Assembly: GCF_900107625.1 (NCBI RefSeq)
Contig: NZ_FNQK01000015.1
Location: forward strand, 1 to 64,000
DNA: 64,000 bases
DNA from: Bizionia paragorgiae
GTDB taxonomy: Bacteria; Bacteroidota; Bacteroidia; Flavobacteriales; Flavobacteriaceae
Direction: 5' to 3'
The position numbers and the translations under genes were made by a program. Numbering within the stretch: position 1 is the first letter of the stretch; the number at the start of each line of letters is the position of its first letter. Under the pieces are notes generated by a model. That model was not told the DNA's origin, did no database searches, and worked only from the letters and a program-made list of their open reading frames with translations. Positions 53,334 through 63,787 of the stretch are shown here, piece by piece.

Positions 53334-54128
53334 ATGAAGCACTTTTTATGTATTATAAGTGTACTGTGCTGTGTGTGTACTAGTTATGCGCAAGATACAG
53401 GGCGGGTGGAGGTTTCAGGACAGATTTATGTCGCTATTGACGATGTTGAGAATGTCACTGTTTACAACGCTTCAACCAACAAAGGAGCGATTACGGATAG
53501 TGAGGGTGCGTTTAAAATTGTTGTGGGTTTAAACGACGAAATTCAAGTTTCTGCTTTGCAATTAAAACCGTTTAAGACCAAAATAACTGAGGAGGTTGTG
53601 GCAAATAAAAGTTTAAAGATTTACCTCGTAGAACAAATTAATAGTTTAGCCGAAGTGGTGTTGCTACCTTATAATTTAACAGGGCATCTTGAAACCGATG
53701 TGGCTAATGTAAAGGTTGTGGACCCGCTCGTGTTTTCTTTTGGTAGTTTTGAGAATTTTGAGATGCCTCCAGATTATAAAACGAAGGTCGAAAATATCGC
53801 GATGAATCAAGGGCAAATTCGCTATCAAGCTGATTTTGTTGCGATTTTAAGTGGACTGGTTGGTTTGCTAGTAAAGAATAAAAAAAAGGGGGTCCAGGAA
53901 CAGCAAAATCCGCGATTAGAAACACCTATTTCTATATGGGCAGATGCTTTTTCTGAAGATTATTATATCGCTAATTTTAATATTCCCAAAGAAAATGTCT
54001 CCGAATTTGTTTCCTTCTTAGAACGTCAAAACGGACCAGAGCAGTTATTGCAAGATGAGAACGAAATGCAACGTATCGATTTTCTACACCAACAAAGTGA
54101 ATTGTTTTTAAAGGGCTTAAATGACTAG
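53334..54128 (+). CDS. Secreted carboxypeptidase-regulatory-like domain protein
   Basis: A 264-residue protein. The ATG at 53334 gives a signal peptide (MKHFLCIISVLCCVCTSYAQ); the frame is open back to 53292. A single CarboxypepD_reg-like beta sandwich follows (VSGQIYVAIDDVENVTVYN, KGAITDSEGAFKIVVG, and a YLVEQINSLAEVVL end). The rest is helical without known motif. Such domains are common in TonB-dependent receptors, but no barrel follows here. The gene overlaps the next by 8 bp (ATGA-type), pointing to coupled expression of two related proteins. Confidence 0.82.
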   Translation: MKHFLCIISVLCCVCTSYAQDTGRVEVSGQIYVAIDDVENVTVYNASTNKGAITDSEGAFKIVVGLNDEIQVSALQLKPFKTKITEEVVANKSLKIYLVEQINSLAEVVLLPYNLTGHLETDVANVKVVDPLVFSFGSFENFEMPPDYKTKVENIAMNQGQIRYQADFVAILSGLVGLLVKNKKKGVQEQQNPRLETPISIWADAFSEDYYIANFNIPKENVSEFVSFLERQNGPEQLLQDENEMQRIDFLHQQSELFLKGLND

Positions 54129-54882
54129 GTTCACATTTCTTTTTTTTATACTTACTCTATCTGCTTTTCATGTAGATGCTCAAAACCATGAGATCACTGG
54201 TGAGGTCCTTTCCGAAGATAGTGGCGCTGTAGAAGGGTTGCATGTTTCTAACCTAACCCAAAATATAAACACGACTACCGATGCAGAAGGGAAGTTTTAT
54301 ATTGATGTTGCAGTGAATGATGTATTGCAGGTGAGTTCCATTCAATATAAAAAAGTAAGTTTAGTGCTATCTGAAACACATATTAAAAATAAGCGTGTTG
54401 TTTTATACTTAGAAATTCAAGTCAATGAACTGGCAGAAGTTAGGATAGGACGTATTTTAACGGGTAATTTATACGATGATATTCAAACTACCGAGGTAGA
54501 ACGACCACTAGATTTTTACGATGTAGGTATACCAGGTTATACCGGGAAACGAAAAACTAAGAGTGAGCGCAGATTATATGAAGCGCAATCGTTTTCTCTT
54601 TTACCAATTAACCCCATACTTAATGGTTTATCTGGAAGAACCAAAATGCTTAAAAAACGTGTGGCTCTAGAAAAAAATACGGATGCCATGTTTCGTTTAA
54701 AAGATAAATTGGGTAGAACATTTTTTGAAAGCTATCCTTTAGAAGCCTCAAAACAAATGGAGTTTTTTTATTTCTGTGCTGAAGACGAGGATTTTAATCG
54801 TCTAACAAGTGGAAGTGATCTTGAAGCTTTCGATTTTATGGTTAAAAAATATCAAGATTTCCAGCATAATCTAAAAAAATAA
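54121..54882 (+). CDS. Second secreted carboxypeptidase-regulatory-like domain protein
   Basis: A 253-residue paralogue of the upstream protein: signal peptide (FLFFILTLSAFHVDAQ), the beta sandwich EITGEVLSEDSGAVEGLHVS, NTTTDAEGKFYIDVAVND, then YLEIQVNELAEVRIGRILTG. The C-terminal half also resembles the upstream protein in layout but little in sequence. Function unknown. The 8-bp overlap with the preceding gene supports an operon of the two. Confidence 0.82.
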   Translation: MTRFTFLFFILTLSAFHVDAQNHEITGEVLSEDSGAVEGLHVSNLTQNINTTTDAEGKFYIDVAVNDVLQVSSIQYKKVSLVLSETHIKNKRVVLYLEIQVNELAEVRIGRILTGNLYDDIQTTEVERPLDFYDVGIPGYTGKRKTKSERRLYEAQSFSLLPINPILNGLSGRTKMLKKRVALEKNTDAMFRLKDKLGRTFFESYPLEASKQMEFFYFCAEDEDFNRLTSGSDLEAFDFMVKKYQDFQHNLKK

Positions 54883-54949
54883 AGATTAACGCAGTTAAGG
54901 AATGCTTTTTGAAAGTATTGGTTAGATTTGTAACTCAAATTAATTACTT

Positions 54950-55450
54950 ATGAATACCCTGAAAAAAGCAGTCCTACTCTTAATTCTGCCACTATTTGCA
55001 TTTACTGTGGCTCATAAATATTATGTTAGTGTCACCCAAATTGATTATGTCGAAGAGCAGGAAACCGTTCAAATAATTACCCGTATATTTATAGACGACT
55101 TTGAAAATGTACTACGACAACGCTATGATGAGTCTTTGGTTTTAAACGATAATAGAGACGAAGATGAAATAGATAAGTACATAGAAAAATATTTAACTTC
55201 TCGTATTCAGATTAAAATCAATAATCAACCAGTCACCATTAGCTATCTCGGTAAAAAATATACCGATGATATTGCAAATTGTTATATTGAAATTACAAAC
55301 GTAAAGTCAATAAAGTCGTTCGAGGTTAAAAACGAAGTCTTGTTTGATGTCTTTCCGGATCAGAAGAATATTGTAAGGACCAATATCAATTCAAAAAATA
55401 AATCTTTTATATTAATCACCGAAGACGATAAAGGTTTGTTAAAATTTTAA
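54950..55450 (+). CDS. DUF6702 family secreted protein
   Basis: A 166-residue protein with an N-terminal signal (VLLLILPLFAFTVAHKYYVS). The body YVSVTQIDYVEEQETVQIIT, RIFIDDFENVLRQRYDES and YLGKKYTDDIANCYIEITNV matches what I know as DUF6702, of unknown function. In flavobacteria it is often found just before the M1 metallopeptidase gene, as here (66 bp gap), so a shared role in protein or peptide turnover is possible but unproven. Confidence 0.8.
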   Translation: MNTLKKAVLLLILPLFAFTVAHKYYVSVTQIDYVEEQETVQIITRIFIDDFENVLRQRYDESLVLNDNRDEDEIDKYIEKYLTSRIQIKINNQPVTISYLGKKYTDDIANCYIEITNVKSIKSFEVKNEVLFDVFPDQKNIVRTNINSKNKSFILITEDDKGLLKF

Positions 55451-55516
55451 CAAAACAAATACCCCTATAATTTAATATTGTTAAATTCAAATTCTATTTT
55501 TGAAAAAAATCTAATT

Positions 55517-57823
55517 ATGCGTAACATTAAGTTTTATTTTCTTTCCATTCTTTTTGTGACTGTTGGTGCATTTGCTCAACAAAACCAAAATGAAAAACGT
55601 GTTCCTCAAGAAGGTCACACAAACAACAACAAGTTTAAACAACTATATGAGGAGTTTTCAACTCCAAATATGTTTCGATCAGCTTCAGGAGCACCAGGTC
55701 CTGCTTACTACCAACAGCAAGCCGATTATAAAATGGATATTGTTTTAGATGACGAAAAAGCAATCCTTTCAGGAAAAGAAACAATTACCTATACCAATAA
55801 TTCTCCTGAAACCTTAAATTATTTATGGGTGCAATTGGATCAAAATGTAAGAGCTAAAGATTCTAAGTCACCATTAATTGAAACGAGTTCTGTTTCTCCA
55901 GTTCAACAAGCGTCGTCTTTTGCTAAAAATCACTTAGCTGAAACTTTTGATGGCGGATTCAATATTGAATCGGTAACAGATACAAACGGGAAGCCGCTAG
56001 AACATATGATTAATAGAACCATGATGCGTGTTGAGGTGCCTAAAGCACTAAAAACAGGTGATCAGTTTTCTTTTAATATAAAATGGTGGTATAATATTAA
56101 CGATCACGTTAAAGATGGTGGCCGTTCAGGTTATGAGTACTTTCCAGAAGATGGAAATAGAACCTATGTAATTGCTCAGTTTTATCCAAGAATGGCAGTT
56201 TATAATGATGTTGAAGGATGGCAAAACTCTCAATTTTGGGGGCGTGATGAATTCGCATTACCATTTGGAAATTTTGAAGTAAATATTACGGTACCTGCAG
56301 ATCACATATTAGACGCAACCGGAAAGCTTACCAATAGAAAAGAGGTGTTTTCTAAAGAGATGATGAAGCGTTATGAAAAAGCTAAAAAATCTTATGATGA
56401 ACCTGTTTTAATTGTAACACAAGAGGAGGCTGAACGTGCTGAAAAAAGCAGGTCTAAAAAGACTAAAACGTGGAAAATGTACGCCGAAAATGTGCGTGAC
56501 TTTGGTTTTGCAACGTCAAGAAAATACATCTGGGATATGATGGCTGTTAAGCTTGGTGATAGAGATGTTATGGCGGTTTCAATGTATGCAAAAGAAGGAA
56601 ACCCACTTTGGGAGCAATGGTCTACAAAAGCAGTAGCAAGTACCCTAAAAACGTATTCTAGAATGACTTTCGATTACCCGTACCATAAAGCGATTTCTGT
56701 TCATGCGCAACGTCAAGGAATGGAGTATCCTATGATATGTTGGAACTATGGTCGTCCGGATAAGGATGGGAATTATAGCGATAGAATTAAGTACGGAATG
56801 ATAAGTGTAATTATTCATGAAGTAGGTCACAATTTTTTCCCGATGATCGTAAATAGTGACGAGCGTCAGTGGACTTGGATGGATGAAGGACTAAATACTT
56901 TTGCACAATATGTTGCAGAGCAAGATTTTGGAAAATGGTATCCTTCGGCACTTTCTGAAGGGCAAACAACGTATCCTTCACGTCGTGGTCCAGCAGCTAA
57001 AATTGTAAATTATATGGGTGGTGATCAGAATTATATTGCACCAATCATGACCAAAGGATTAAATACATACCAATTTGGTAATAATGCCTACGGTAAACCT
57101 GGAACAGCTTTAAATATTCTTAGAGAAACTGTAATGGGTGAGGAGTTATTTGACTATGCTTTTAGAGAGTATGCTAACCGATGGAAGTTTAAGCACCCAA
57201 CACCAGAAGATTTTTTCCGTACAATGGAAGATGCTTCAGCATTCGATTTAGATTGGTTCTGGAGAGGATGGTTTTATACAACTGATTATGTAGATATCGG
57301 AATTAAATCGGTTAAGAAATTCCACGTGACGTCTAAACCTAATAAGGAAGGTGCTAAAATAGCTGAGCGTTTTAGTATTGATCCTAAAAGTTTAATCTAT
57401 TATGTAGAGGAAGGTAGCGAAGAGTTTACAGAGGACATGAAAAGCAGCGGTAACTTACAAGACGAAATCCCAACGTTAAAAGAGTATGTTATGGACAACT
57501 TTACACCTCAAGAACGTGCTAAAATAGAGCAGCCTAAATACTTCTATGAAGTGACTTTCGATAAGCCAGGCGGGTTAGTAATGCCAATTATTGTTGAGTT
57601 TACATATGCCGATGGGACGACTAAAACAGAGAAGTATCCTGCACAAATATGGAGACTTAACGACAAAGAAGTGAGTAAGGTTATTGCTTCAGGAAAAGAA
57701 ATTGTGAAAATTACTGTAGATCCAAAAATGCAAACTGCAGATGTAGATACATCAAATAATTCATGGCCTCGTGAAGTGCAACAAAGTGAATTTGATGCTT
57801 TTAAAAATAAAGCTAAAAACTAA
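55517..57823 (+). CDS. Secreted M1-family metallopeptidase
   Basis: A 768-residue zinc peptidase. The ATG at 55517 (MRNIKFYFLSILFVTVGAFA) gives a signal peptide; the open frame extends to 55478 without one. The catalytic motif is VIIHEVGHNFFPM near residue 434 (HExxH), with the third zinc ligand Glu 18 residues later in WTWMDEGLNTFAQ. The usual M1 N-terminal beta domain begins YKMDIVLDDEKAILSGKE. Family members are aminopeptidases. No C-terminal T9SS domain is obvious; the end (WPREVQQSEFDAFKNKAKN) lacks the typical sorting motif. Confidence 0.92.
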   Translation: MRNIKFYFLSILFVTVGAFAQQNQNEKRVPQEGHTNNNKFKQLYEEFSTPNMFRSASGAPGPAYYQQQADYKMDIVLDDEKAILSGKETITYTNNSPETLNYLWVQLDQNVRAKDSKSPLIETSSVSPVQQASSFAKNHLAETFDGGFNIESVTDTNGKPLEHMINRTMMRVEVPKALKTGDQFSFNIKWWYNINDHVKDGGRSGYEYFPEDGNRTYVIAQFYPRMAVYNDVEGWQNSQFWGRDEFALPFGNFEVNITVPADHILDATGKLTNRKEVFSKEMMKRYEKAKKSYDEPVLIVTQEEAERAEKSRSKKTKTWKMYAENVRDFGFATSRKYIWDMMAVKLGDRDVMAVSMYAKEGNPLWEQWSTKAVASTLKTYSRMTFDYPYHKAISVHAQRQGMEYPMICWNYGRPDKDGNYSDRIKYGMISVIIHEVGHNFFPMIVNSDERQWTWMDEGLNTFAQYVAEQDFGKWYPSALSEGQTTYPSRRGPAAKIVNYMGGDQNYIAPIMTKGLNTYQFGNNAYGKPGTALNILRETVMGEELFDYAFREYANRWKFKHPTPEDFFRTMEDASAFDLDWFWRGWFYTTDYVDIGIKSVKKFHVTSKPNKEGAKIAERFSIDPKSLIYYVEEGSEEFTEDMKSSGNLQDEIPTLKEYVMDNFTPQERAKIEQPKYFYEVTFDKPGGLVMPIIVEFTYADGTTKTEKYPAQIWRLNDKEVSKVIASGKEIVKITVDPKMQTADVDTSNNSWPREVQQSEFDAFKNKAKN

Positions 57824-57846
57824 TTAATAGTACATAGCGTTTATAT

Positions 57847-57875
57847 AAACCCACTCAATTTGAGTGGGTTTTTTA
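57847..57875 (+). terminator. Terminator of the M1 peptidase gene
   Basis: AACCCACTCAA and TTGAGTGGGTT form an 11-bp stem with almost no loop, followed by TTTTTT. Confidence 0.9.
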
Positions 57876-57983
57876 TTGCTTGTTGTTTTATATTTTATTA
57901 ATTCTTAGTGCCTTAATTAAATTTATTTTTCACATTATTTTCCTACATTAGTATTCTTAATAACCAACTAAACAACTAATTAT

Positions 57984-60482
57984 ATGGAGTCAATGATGAT
58001 TTATGTGCCTATTATTATGGCATTCTTGGGTTTAATTTTTATGTGGATTAAACGAACATGGGTTTTAAAACAAGATGCTGGAGATGGTAAAATGAAAGAA
58101 ATTTCAGATCACATTTACGAAGGTGCACTCGCTTTTTTAGGTGCAGAGTATAGGCTTTTAACCATTTTTGTAGTTATAGTTAGTGTGTTACTTTTTATAG
58201 TCTCTCAAGTTGTAGATACGACACATTGGTTAATTGTAATCGCTTTTATTTTTGGAGCTGTATTCTCGGCTTACGCAGGAAATGTAGGGATGAAAATTGC
58301 TACTAAAACCAATGTTCGAACTACTCAAGCCGCTAAAACGAGTCTGCCAAACGCTTTAAAAATAGCGTTTGGAGGCGGGACAGTTATGGGACTTGGAGTT
58401 GCTGGTTTAGCAGTTTTAGGCTTAACGGCATTCTTTATTTTTTTCTATCACTTTTTTACAGGTGGCGTTTGGGTATCGACCGATAAAATGACTATTGTAT
58501 TAGAAACTTTAGCAGGCTTTTCTTTAGGAGCCGAATCTATTGCTCTTTTTGCTCGTGTAGGTGGAGGGATTTATACAAAAGCAGCCGATGTAGGTGCCGA
58601 TTTAGTAGGGAAGGTTGAAGCAGGAATCCCAGAAGATGATCCGAGAAATCCAGCAACTATTGCCGATAATGTAGGGGATAATGTAGGGGATGTTGCAGGT
58701 ATGGGGGCCGATTTATTTGGGTCTTATGTTGCCACTGTTTTGGCGGCTATGGTATTAGGGAATTATGTGATTAAGGATATGGGCGGAAGTATTGAGGATG
58801 CCTTTGGAGGTATCGGTCCTATTTTATTACCTATGGCCATAGCGGGTGTAGGAATTATAATTTCTATTATAGGAACGCTATTAGTGAAAATAAAAAATAA
58901 CGACGCTAAAGAAGCTGAGGTTATGGGAGCTTTAAATGTGGGGAATTGGACGTCCATTATTTTAGTAGCTATCGCTTGTTTTGGCTTGTGTTATTGGATG
59001 CTGCCAAAGCAGATGATGATGCATTATTTTGGGGAAGGCTTGCAGGAAGTGTCTTCTATGCGTGTGTTTTATGCCACTTTAGTCGGCTTGTTTGTTGGTG
59101 CTATGATATCTTCAGTTACCGAGTATTATACGGGACTGGGTAAAAAGCCAATCTTAAAAATTGTTGAGCAGTCGAGTACAGGTGCAGGTACCAATATTAT
59201 TGCAGGTTTAGCCACAGGAATGATATCTACTTTTCCTTCAGTATTATTATTTGCAGGTGCCATATGGGCATCTTATGCCTTTGCAGGGTTTTATGGTGTT
59301 GCCTTAGCGGCTTCTGCTATGATGGCTACCACGGCAATGCAATTAGCAATCGATGCTTTTGGACCGATATCAGATAATGCAGGTGGTATTGCCGAAATGA
59401 GCGAGCAAGACCCAATTGTGCGCGAACGAACAGATATATTAGATTCTGTAGGTAATACAACTGCAGCGACAGGAAAAGGGTTTGCTATCGCTTCTGCCGC
59501 TTTAACGTCTTTGGCTTTATTTGCTGCTTATGTAACCTTTACCGGAATCGATGGGATTAATATTTTTAAAGCGCCAGTTTTAGCGATGTTGTTTGTCGGA
59601 GGAATGGTGCCTGTAGTGTTTTCTGCTTTGGCGATGAATGCCGTAGGTAAGGCGGCTATGCAAATGGTTCAGGAAGTGCGTAGACAGTTTAGAGAGATTC
59701 CGGGGATTATGGAAGGAACGGGTAAACCAGAGTACGATAAATGTGTCGATATTTCTACCAAAGCGTCCCTTAGAGAAATGATGTTGCCGGGGCTGTTAAC
59801 TATTGGTTTTCCTATTGTGATTGCTTTTTTACCTATGCTTTTTGGAATGGATTCTTTAGCTATAGCTGAAATGTTAGGAGGTTATATGGCAGGAGTAACA
59901 GTGTCTGGTGTTTTATGGGCAATATTTCAAAATAATGCTGGTGGAGCATGGGATAATGCTAAAAAATCATTTGAAGCTGGTGTGGAAATTAATGGGGTCA
60001 TGACGTTTAAAGGTTCCGATGCGCATAAAGCTGCTGTTACTGGGGATACTGTAGGTGATCCGTTTAAAGATACATCTGGTCCTTCGATGAATATCCTTAT
60101 AAAGCTTACCTGTTTAATCGGATTGGTAATCGCTCCTATTTTAGGAGGGCACTCAGAAGGTGTAAATGTTATAGAAACCCAAGAAGTTAATATCTGGATA
60201 GATGAAAATGGAGAACGCCATGTAATGGATGGTGCCGAAACCGTAAAGTTTATTAGTAAGGAAGAAGCGGCAGGAAAATTACCTCCAAATAGTACACATA
60301 CCTCGGTTGAAATGACGAAAAACGAAACTACCGATCAAGTGACAGCAGTGGTGACTATTAAGCGTACAATAAGCGGAGAAACCAAAGTGGAAACTCAGGA
60401 GTTTACGGGTACTGAAGAAGAAGTAAGAAGTCAGTTAAAAGACGTTGAAGATTTTAAAATTAAAGTCAAAGACAAACAGTAG
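57984..60482 (+). CDS. hppA: Membrane-bound pyrophosphatase (Na+/H+ pump), with C-terminal extension
   Basis: Integral membrane pump driven by pyrophosphate, 832 residues, about 16 helices. Active-site loops: [55 protein letters not shown] and [30 protein letters not shown] has Ala at the position that in K+-independent pumps is Lys, so a K+-dependent enzyme is predicted; these often pump Na+, consistent with Nqr in the same genome. After the last helix ([14 protein letters not shown]) there are about 100 extra residues (from 728) with a beta-like, charged composition, beyond the normal C-terminus. Confidence 0.93.
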   Translation: MESMMIYVPIIMAFLGLIFMWIKRTWVLKQDAGDGKMKEISDHIYEGALAFLGAEYRLLTIFVVIVSVLLFIVSQVVDTTHWLIVIAFIFGAVFSAYAGNVGMKIATKTNVRTTQAAKTSLPNALKIAFGGGTVMGLGVAGLAVLGLTAFFIFFYHFFTGGVWVSTDKMTIVLETLAGFSLGAESIALFARVGGGIYTKAADVGADLVGKVEAGIPEDDPRNPATIADNVGDNVGDVAGMGADLFGSYVATVLAAMVLGNYVIKDMGGSIEDAFGGIGPILLPMAIAGVGIIISIIGTLLVKIKNNDAKEAEVMGALNVGNWTSIILVAIACFGLCYWMLPKQMMMHYFGEGLQEVSSMRVFYATLVGLFVGAMISSVTEYYTGLGKKPILKIVEQSSTGAGTNIIAGLATGMISTFPSVLLFAGAIWASYAFAGFYGVALAASAMMATTAMQLAIDAFGPISDNAGGIAEMSEQDPIVRERTDILDSVGNTTAATGKGFAIASAALTSLALFAAYVTFTGIDGINIFKAPVLAMLFVGGMVPVVFSALAMNAVGKAAMQMVQEVRRQFREIPGIMEGTGKPEYDKCVDISTKASLREMMLPGLLTIGFPIVIAFLPMLFGMDSLAIAEMLGGYMAGVTVSGVLWAIFQNNAGGAWDNAKKSFEAGVEINGVMTFKGSDAHKAAVTGDTVGDPFKDTSGPSMNILIKLTCLIGLVIAPILGGHSEGVNVIETQEVNIWIDENGERHVMDGAETVKFISKEEAAGKLPPNSTHTSVEMTKNETTDQVTAVVTIKRTISGETKVETQEFTGTEEEVRSQLKDVEDFKIKVKDKQ

Positions 60483-60504
60483 TTATAATATTATATTTAG
60501 AAAG

Positions 60505-60532
60505 AAACCACAGTTTAGGCTGTGGTTTTTTT
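60505..60532 (+). terminator. Terminator of hppA
   Basis: AAACCACAG and CTGTGGTTT form a 9-bp stem with a 6-nt loop and a T-run, 22 bp after the stop. Confidence 0.9.
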
Positions 60533-60574
60533 ATTAAAATTGATATCTTCAAGCCTTGGTAAACCCAATGTGTT

Positions 60575-61573
60575 ATGTTTAAAAAAGATCCCCTTCAAAT
60601 TATAGCGTTCCATAGTTATGGTACCGATTCACAGTTTTATTTGAAAGGACGTGCTTTAGAGGATGAAAATATTAACCTTGAAAATAAAACTTGGCTTGGA
60701 TTACTAATAAATTCATGGAAACGCTTGGGGGTTGATGAGGTTAAAAATACCGAGTTAGAGATAAAGCTACCTCATGGTGTTTTGTTAAAAACAACCACCG
60801 ATGATAAGGGGTATTTTAAGGTGAGAGCCAATTTGAGTGGCTTAAAAGGATTGACCAATAGCGAAGGGTGGCTGCCCTGCGAAGTTGCTTATAGTGATGT
60901 GTCAGTGAAACGGCATATAAAAAATGAAAATCGCTTTCCCGCCGAGATATTAATTCCCTCTTCCGAAGCAAAATTTGGGGTGGCTAGTGATATCGACGAT
61001 ACGATTTTACACACTGGGGTGGTGTCCTTTTTAAAATGGCGCTTAATTATTAACACGATTTTTAAGTCGGCGTATACGCGATTACCTTTGGAAGGCGCGT
61101 CAGAATTTTATCATAAACTGCATCGTGGAGCTTCCGGAAAAGAAGCCAACCCTATATTTTATGTCAGCCATAGCCCATGGAACCTATACCGTTACCTCAA
61201 GCTTTTTTTAAAGCAAAATGATTTTCCGAAAGGGCCTATACTATTGCGAAGTTTAGATAGTTTGTTTAAAAAGAAATCTATAGACGAAAAACCTCAAAAA
61301 CAAAAGGAGATTATTAATTTACTAACTATGTACCCTGACTTACCTTTTATTTTAATAGGGGATAGCGGAGAGCATGATCCTGATATTTATATTGAAGTTG
61401 CAGAAAAATTCCCAAATAGAATTCTAGCCATTTATTTAAGAAGTGTAAATCATAAAAAACGCATGCAACGCGTAAAAGGAATTGTAGCGTCGTACAAGTC
61501 GACACCTATTTTATTAGTGGAATCTAGTAAAGAAGCTATTGAGCATGCGCGATCTATAGGGTTTATTAAATAG
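60575..61573 (+). CDS. App1-family phosphatidate phosphatase-like protein
   Basis: A 332-residue protein of the DUF2183/App1 family, HAD-like, known in yeast as a Mg2+-dependent phosphatidate phosphatase. Motif I is ASDIDDTILHTGVVSF near residue 136 (DxDDT-like), followed by LPLEGASEFYHKLHRG, the YVSHSPWNLYR motif and FILIGDSGEHDPDIY near residue 265. The N-terminal 120 residues form a beta domain (GVLLKTTTDDKGYFKVRANL). There is no signal peptide; lipid metabolism is assumed from the family. Confidence 0.88.
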   Translation: MFKKDPLQIIAFHSYGTDSQFYLKGRALEDENINLENKTWLGLLINSWKRLGVDEVKNTELEIKLPHGVLLKTTTDDKGYFKVRANLSGLKGLTNSEGWLPCEVAYSDVSVKRHIKNENRFPAEILIPSSEAKFGVASDIDDTILHTGVVSFLKWRLIINTIFKSAYTRLPLEGASEFYHKLHRGASGKEANPIFYVSHSPWNLYRYLKLFLKQNDFPKGPILLRSLDSLFKKKSIDEKPQKQKEIINLLTMYPDLPFILIGDSGEHDPDIYIEVAEKFPNRILAIYLRSVNHKKRMQRVKGIVASYKSTPILLVESSKEAIEHARSIGFIK

Positions 61574-61576
61574 TGG

Positions 61577-62635
61577 TTACTGGTGAAAAAGACCGCCTTT
61601 TAAATTAATTAAATTATTTTTTAGTCCTTTTTCTCTTAAAATATGAATGGCCATTTGGCTTCGCATTCCTGCCTTACAATACACGATAATATCTTTATTG
61701 GTGGTAATTTCTTTATATCGCCTGTCTAATTCTTGTAAGGGAATGTGCAAGCCTCCAAGGTTAAAATGTTCGCGTTCTAATGGCGATCTGACATCTAATA
61801 AAGTGTAGTTGTGTTGATAGGCTTTTAATTCTTTTAAGGTGATTTCTGCTCGTGTTTCTATTCCGCAAAACGTTTCGTAGTTGTCTTGTAAGGCACTAAT
61901 TACGGTATTGCCTTCTTTGCTATAGTTTAATATCCGCTGTTGCATAGTTAGGGTATTTATGGTGAGAAGCTTTCCCGATAATAGAGTTCCTATACCGCAG
62001 ATTATTTTAATAACCTCATTGGCTTGCAAGCTACCAATAATTCCTGGTAATACGCCTAATACTCCTATGTCAGAGCAGTTAGGGACGCTGTCTGGCTTAG
62101 GGGGTGTAGGGAATAAACAACGATAGGTAGGTCCGTTGTTATAATTAAAAACAGACACTTGGCCTTCAAATTTAAAAATAGATCCAAATACAAAAGGGGT
62201 GTTGGTGAGCACCGCGGCATCGTTAATTAAATAGCGTGTTGGGAAATTATCGGTACCATCTACAATAATGTCGAATAAGTTAAATAAAGCGATTGCATTT
62301 TTAGGGGAAAGCCGCTCCTTGAACACTTGAAATTTAACATACGGGTTTAGTGCCGATAATCTATTAGCAGCGCATTCTGCTTTGTGTTTTCCAAGGTCTC
62401 GATGGGTGTATAATACCTGACGTTGTAAATTACTTTGGGAAACCAGGTCATCGTCTATAATACCTATCGTACCCACTCCCGAAGCGGTAAGGTATTGTAA
62501 AACCGGGCAGCCTAATCCGCCGGCGCCAACAACGAGAACGCTTGATTGTTTTAGTTTTTCTTGGCCGGTAAGGCCAATCTCCTCTAAAATAAGATGGCGG
62601 TTGTACTGCTCCTCTTCTCCGTATGTTAAAGTCAT
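61577..62635 (-). CDS. ThiF/MoeB/HesA-type adenylyltransferase fused to rhodanese domain
   Basis: A 352-residue E1-like enzyme that adenylates the C-terminus of a ubiquitin-like sulfur carrier, here probably ThiS. The N-terminal 240 residues contain the ATP site VVGAGGLGCPVLQYLTASG, then the acidic IIDDDLVSQSNLQRQVLYT and the DGTDNFPTRYLINDA loop. A C-terminal rhodanese domain (DVRSPLEREHF, nucleophilic Cys in YCKAGMRSQ) can supply persulfide sulfur. The CxxC zinc pairs of classical MoeB are not visible. Placed 36 bp after thiH in a thiamine-synthesis run, so a ThiF role is favoured over molybdopterin synthesis. Confidence 0.88.
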   Translation of the reverse strand: MTLTYGEEEQYNRHLILEEIGLTGQEKLKQSSVLVVGAGGLGCPVLQYLTASGVGTIGIIDDDLVSQSNLQRQVLYTHRDLGKHKAECAANRLSALNPYVKFQVFKERLSPKNAIALFNLFDIIVDGTDNFPTRYLINDAAVLTNTPFVFGSIFKFEGQVSVFNYNNGPTYRCLFPTPPKPDSVPNCSDIGVLGVLPGIIGSLQANEVIKIICGIGTLLSGKLLTINTLTMQQRILNYSKEGNTVISALQDNYETFCGIETRAEITLKELKAYQHNYTLLDVRSPLEREHFNLGGLHIPLQELDRRYKEITTNKDIIVYCKAGMRSQMAIHILREKGLKNNLINLKGGLFHQ

Positions 62636-62671
62636 TGATTGTCTGTTTAATGTTTCAAAATTATAGCTGTG

Positions 62672-63787
62672 TTACCCTATGGAAAATGCTTCCCAGTCTT
62701 TCCATACGACTTCAAACCCTTTTTCTTTTAAAAGTTCGGTGATACTTTCTGTACTTCGGTCGTCGGAAATTTCAAACTGTTCTAAAGATTGAGGTTCTAC
62801 AACATAACCTCCAGGGTTGGTTTTAGACTCCGCACTAATAGAGGTGATGCCGAGATTAATAATATGGTTTCTAAACGTTTCACTTTCTCGTGTCGATAAG
62901 GACAGTTCAACATCTTCGTCTAATAAACGGTAGGCGCAAATAAGTTGTGCTAAATCGGCGTCTTCCATAACCACTTTGGGCTCTAAGCCACCAGAATGCG
63001 GACGAAGTCTTGGGAAGGATATAGAGTATTTTGTTTGCCAATAGGTTTTTTGAAGGTATTTTAAGTGAAGGGCGGTAAAAAAACTATCTGCCCGCCAATC
63101 TTCAAGTCCGAACAAGGCGCCTAATCCAATTTTATGCACGCCTGCTTCCCCCAGTCGGTCTGGGGTTTCTAGGCGGTATTCGAAATTAGATTTCTTACCT
63201 TTAGGGTGGTGCTTTTTGTATTCATCCTTATGGTAGGTTTCTTGATAGACTAAAACGGCATATAAACCATTTTCTATTAATAACCTGTAGTCTTCGTGAT
63301 CGAGAGGCTGTACCTCTATAGTGATATTTGCAAACGTTTTATTTAGGATAGCGATTGCATTTTTAATGTAGTCTACGCCTACGGTATTATTTGCTTCTCC
63401 TGTAACGAGTAGGATATGATCGTATCCCTTGTTTTTTAAAAAAGCTGCTTCTTTAAGGATTTCGCTATCGCTGAGAGTGCGTCTAGGAATTTTATTAGTT
63501 AAACTAAAACCACAATAGGTACAAATATTTTGGCATTCATTACTTAGATATAACGGTGCATACATTTGCATTGTATTCCCAAAGCGCTTTTTTGTGAGTT
63601 GATTACTTAGTTGTGCCATGTGCTCTAAATAAGGCTTGGCAGCGGGAGATATTAAGGCTTTAAAATCGTCTAAATCGCGCGTTTTTTTTGCTAGGGCCCT
63701 TTCGACATCTGTATGCGTTTTGTTATAAATATCGGCTACAATGGCGTTCCAGTTATAAGTGTTAAAAAGGGAAGTGAAGCTAGGCAT
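62672..63787 (-). CDS. thiH: 2-iminoacetate synthase (ThiH)
   Basis: Radical SAM tyrosine lyase that makes dehydroglycine for the thiazole of thiamine, 371 residues. The 4Fe-4S motif [10 protein letters not shown] (CxxxCxxC) is near residue 85, following the family [27 protein letters not shown] and [18 protein letters not shown] (C-terminal BATS region) are typical of ThiH. It overlaps thiG by 8 bp, which signals a single operon with the downstream E1 enzyme. Confidence 0.95.
   Translation of the reverse strand: MPSFTSLFNTYNWNAIVADIYNKTHTDVERALAKKTRDLDDFKALISPAAKPYLEHMAQLSNQLTKKRFGNTMQMYAPLYLSNECQNICTYCGFSLTNKIPRRTLSDSEILKEAAFLKNKGYDHILLVTGEANNTVGVDYIKNAIAILNKTFANITIEVQPLDHEDYRLLIENGLYAVLVYQETYHKDEYKKHHPKGKKSNFEYRLETPDRLGEAGVHKIGLGALFGLEDWRADSFFTALHLKYLQKTYWQTKYSISFPRLRPHSGGLEPKVVMEDADLAQLICAYRLLDEDVELSLSTRESETFRNHIINLGITSISAESKTNPGGYVVEPQSLEQFEISDDRSTESITELLKEKGFEVVWKDWEAFSIG

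Noticed and set aside
61577-62635. Molybdopterin synthase adenylyltransferase MoeB in the strict sense
   Set aside because: It lies in the thiamine operon after thiH and lacks visible CxxC zinc pairs; a ThiF-like role is more likely, so no symbol was given.
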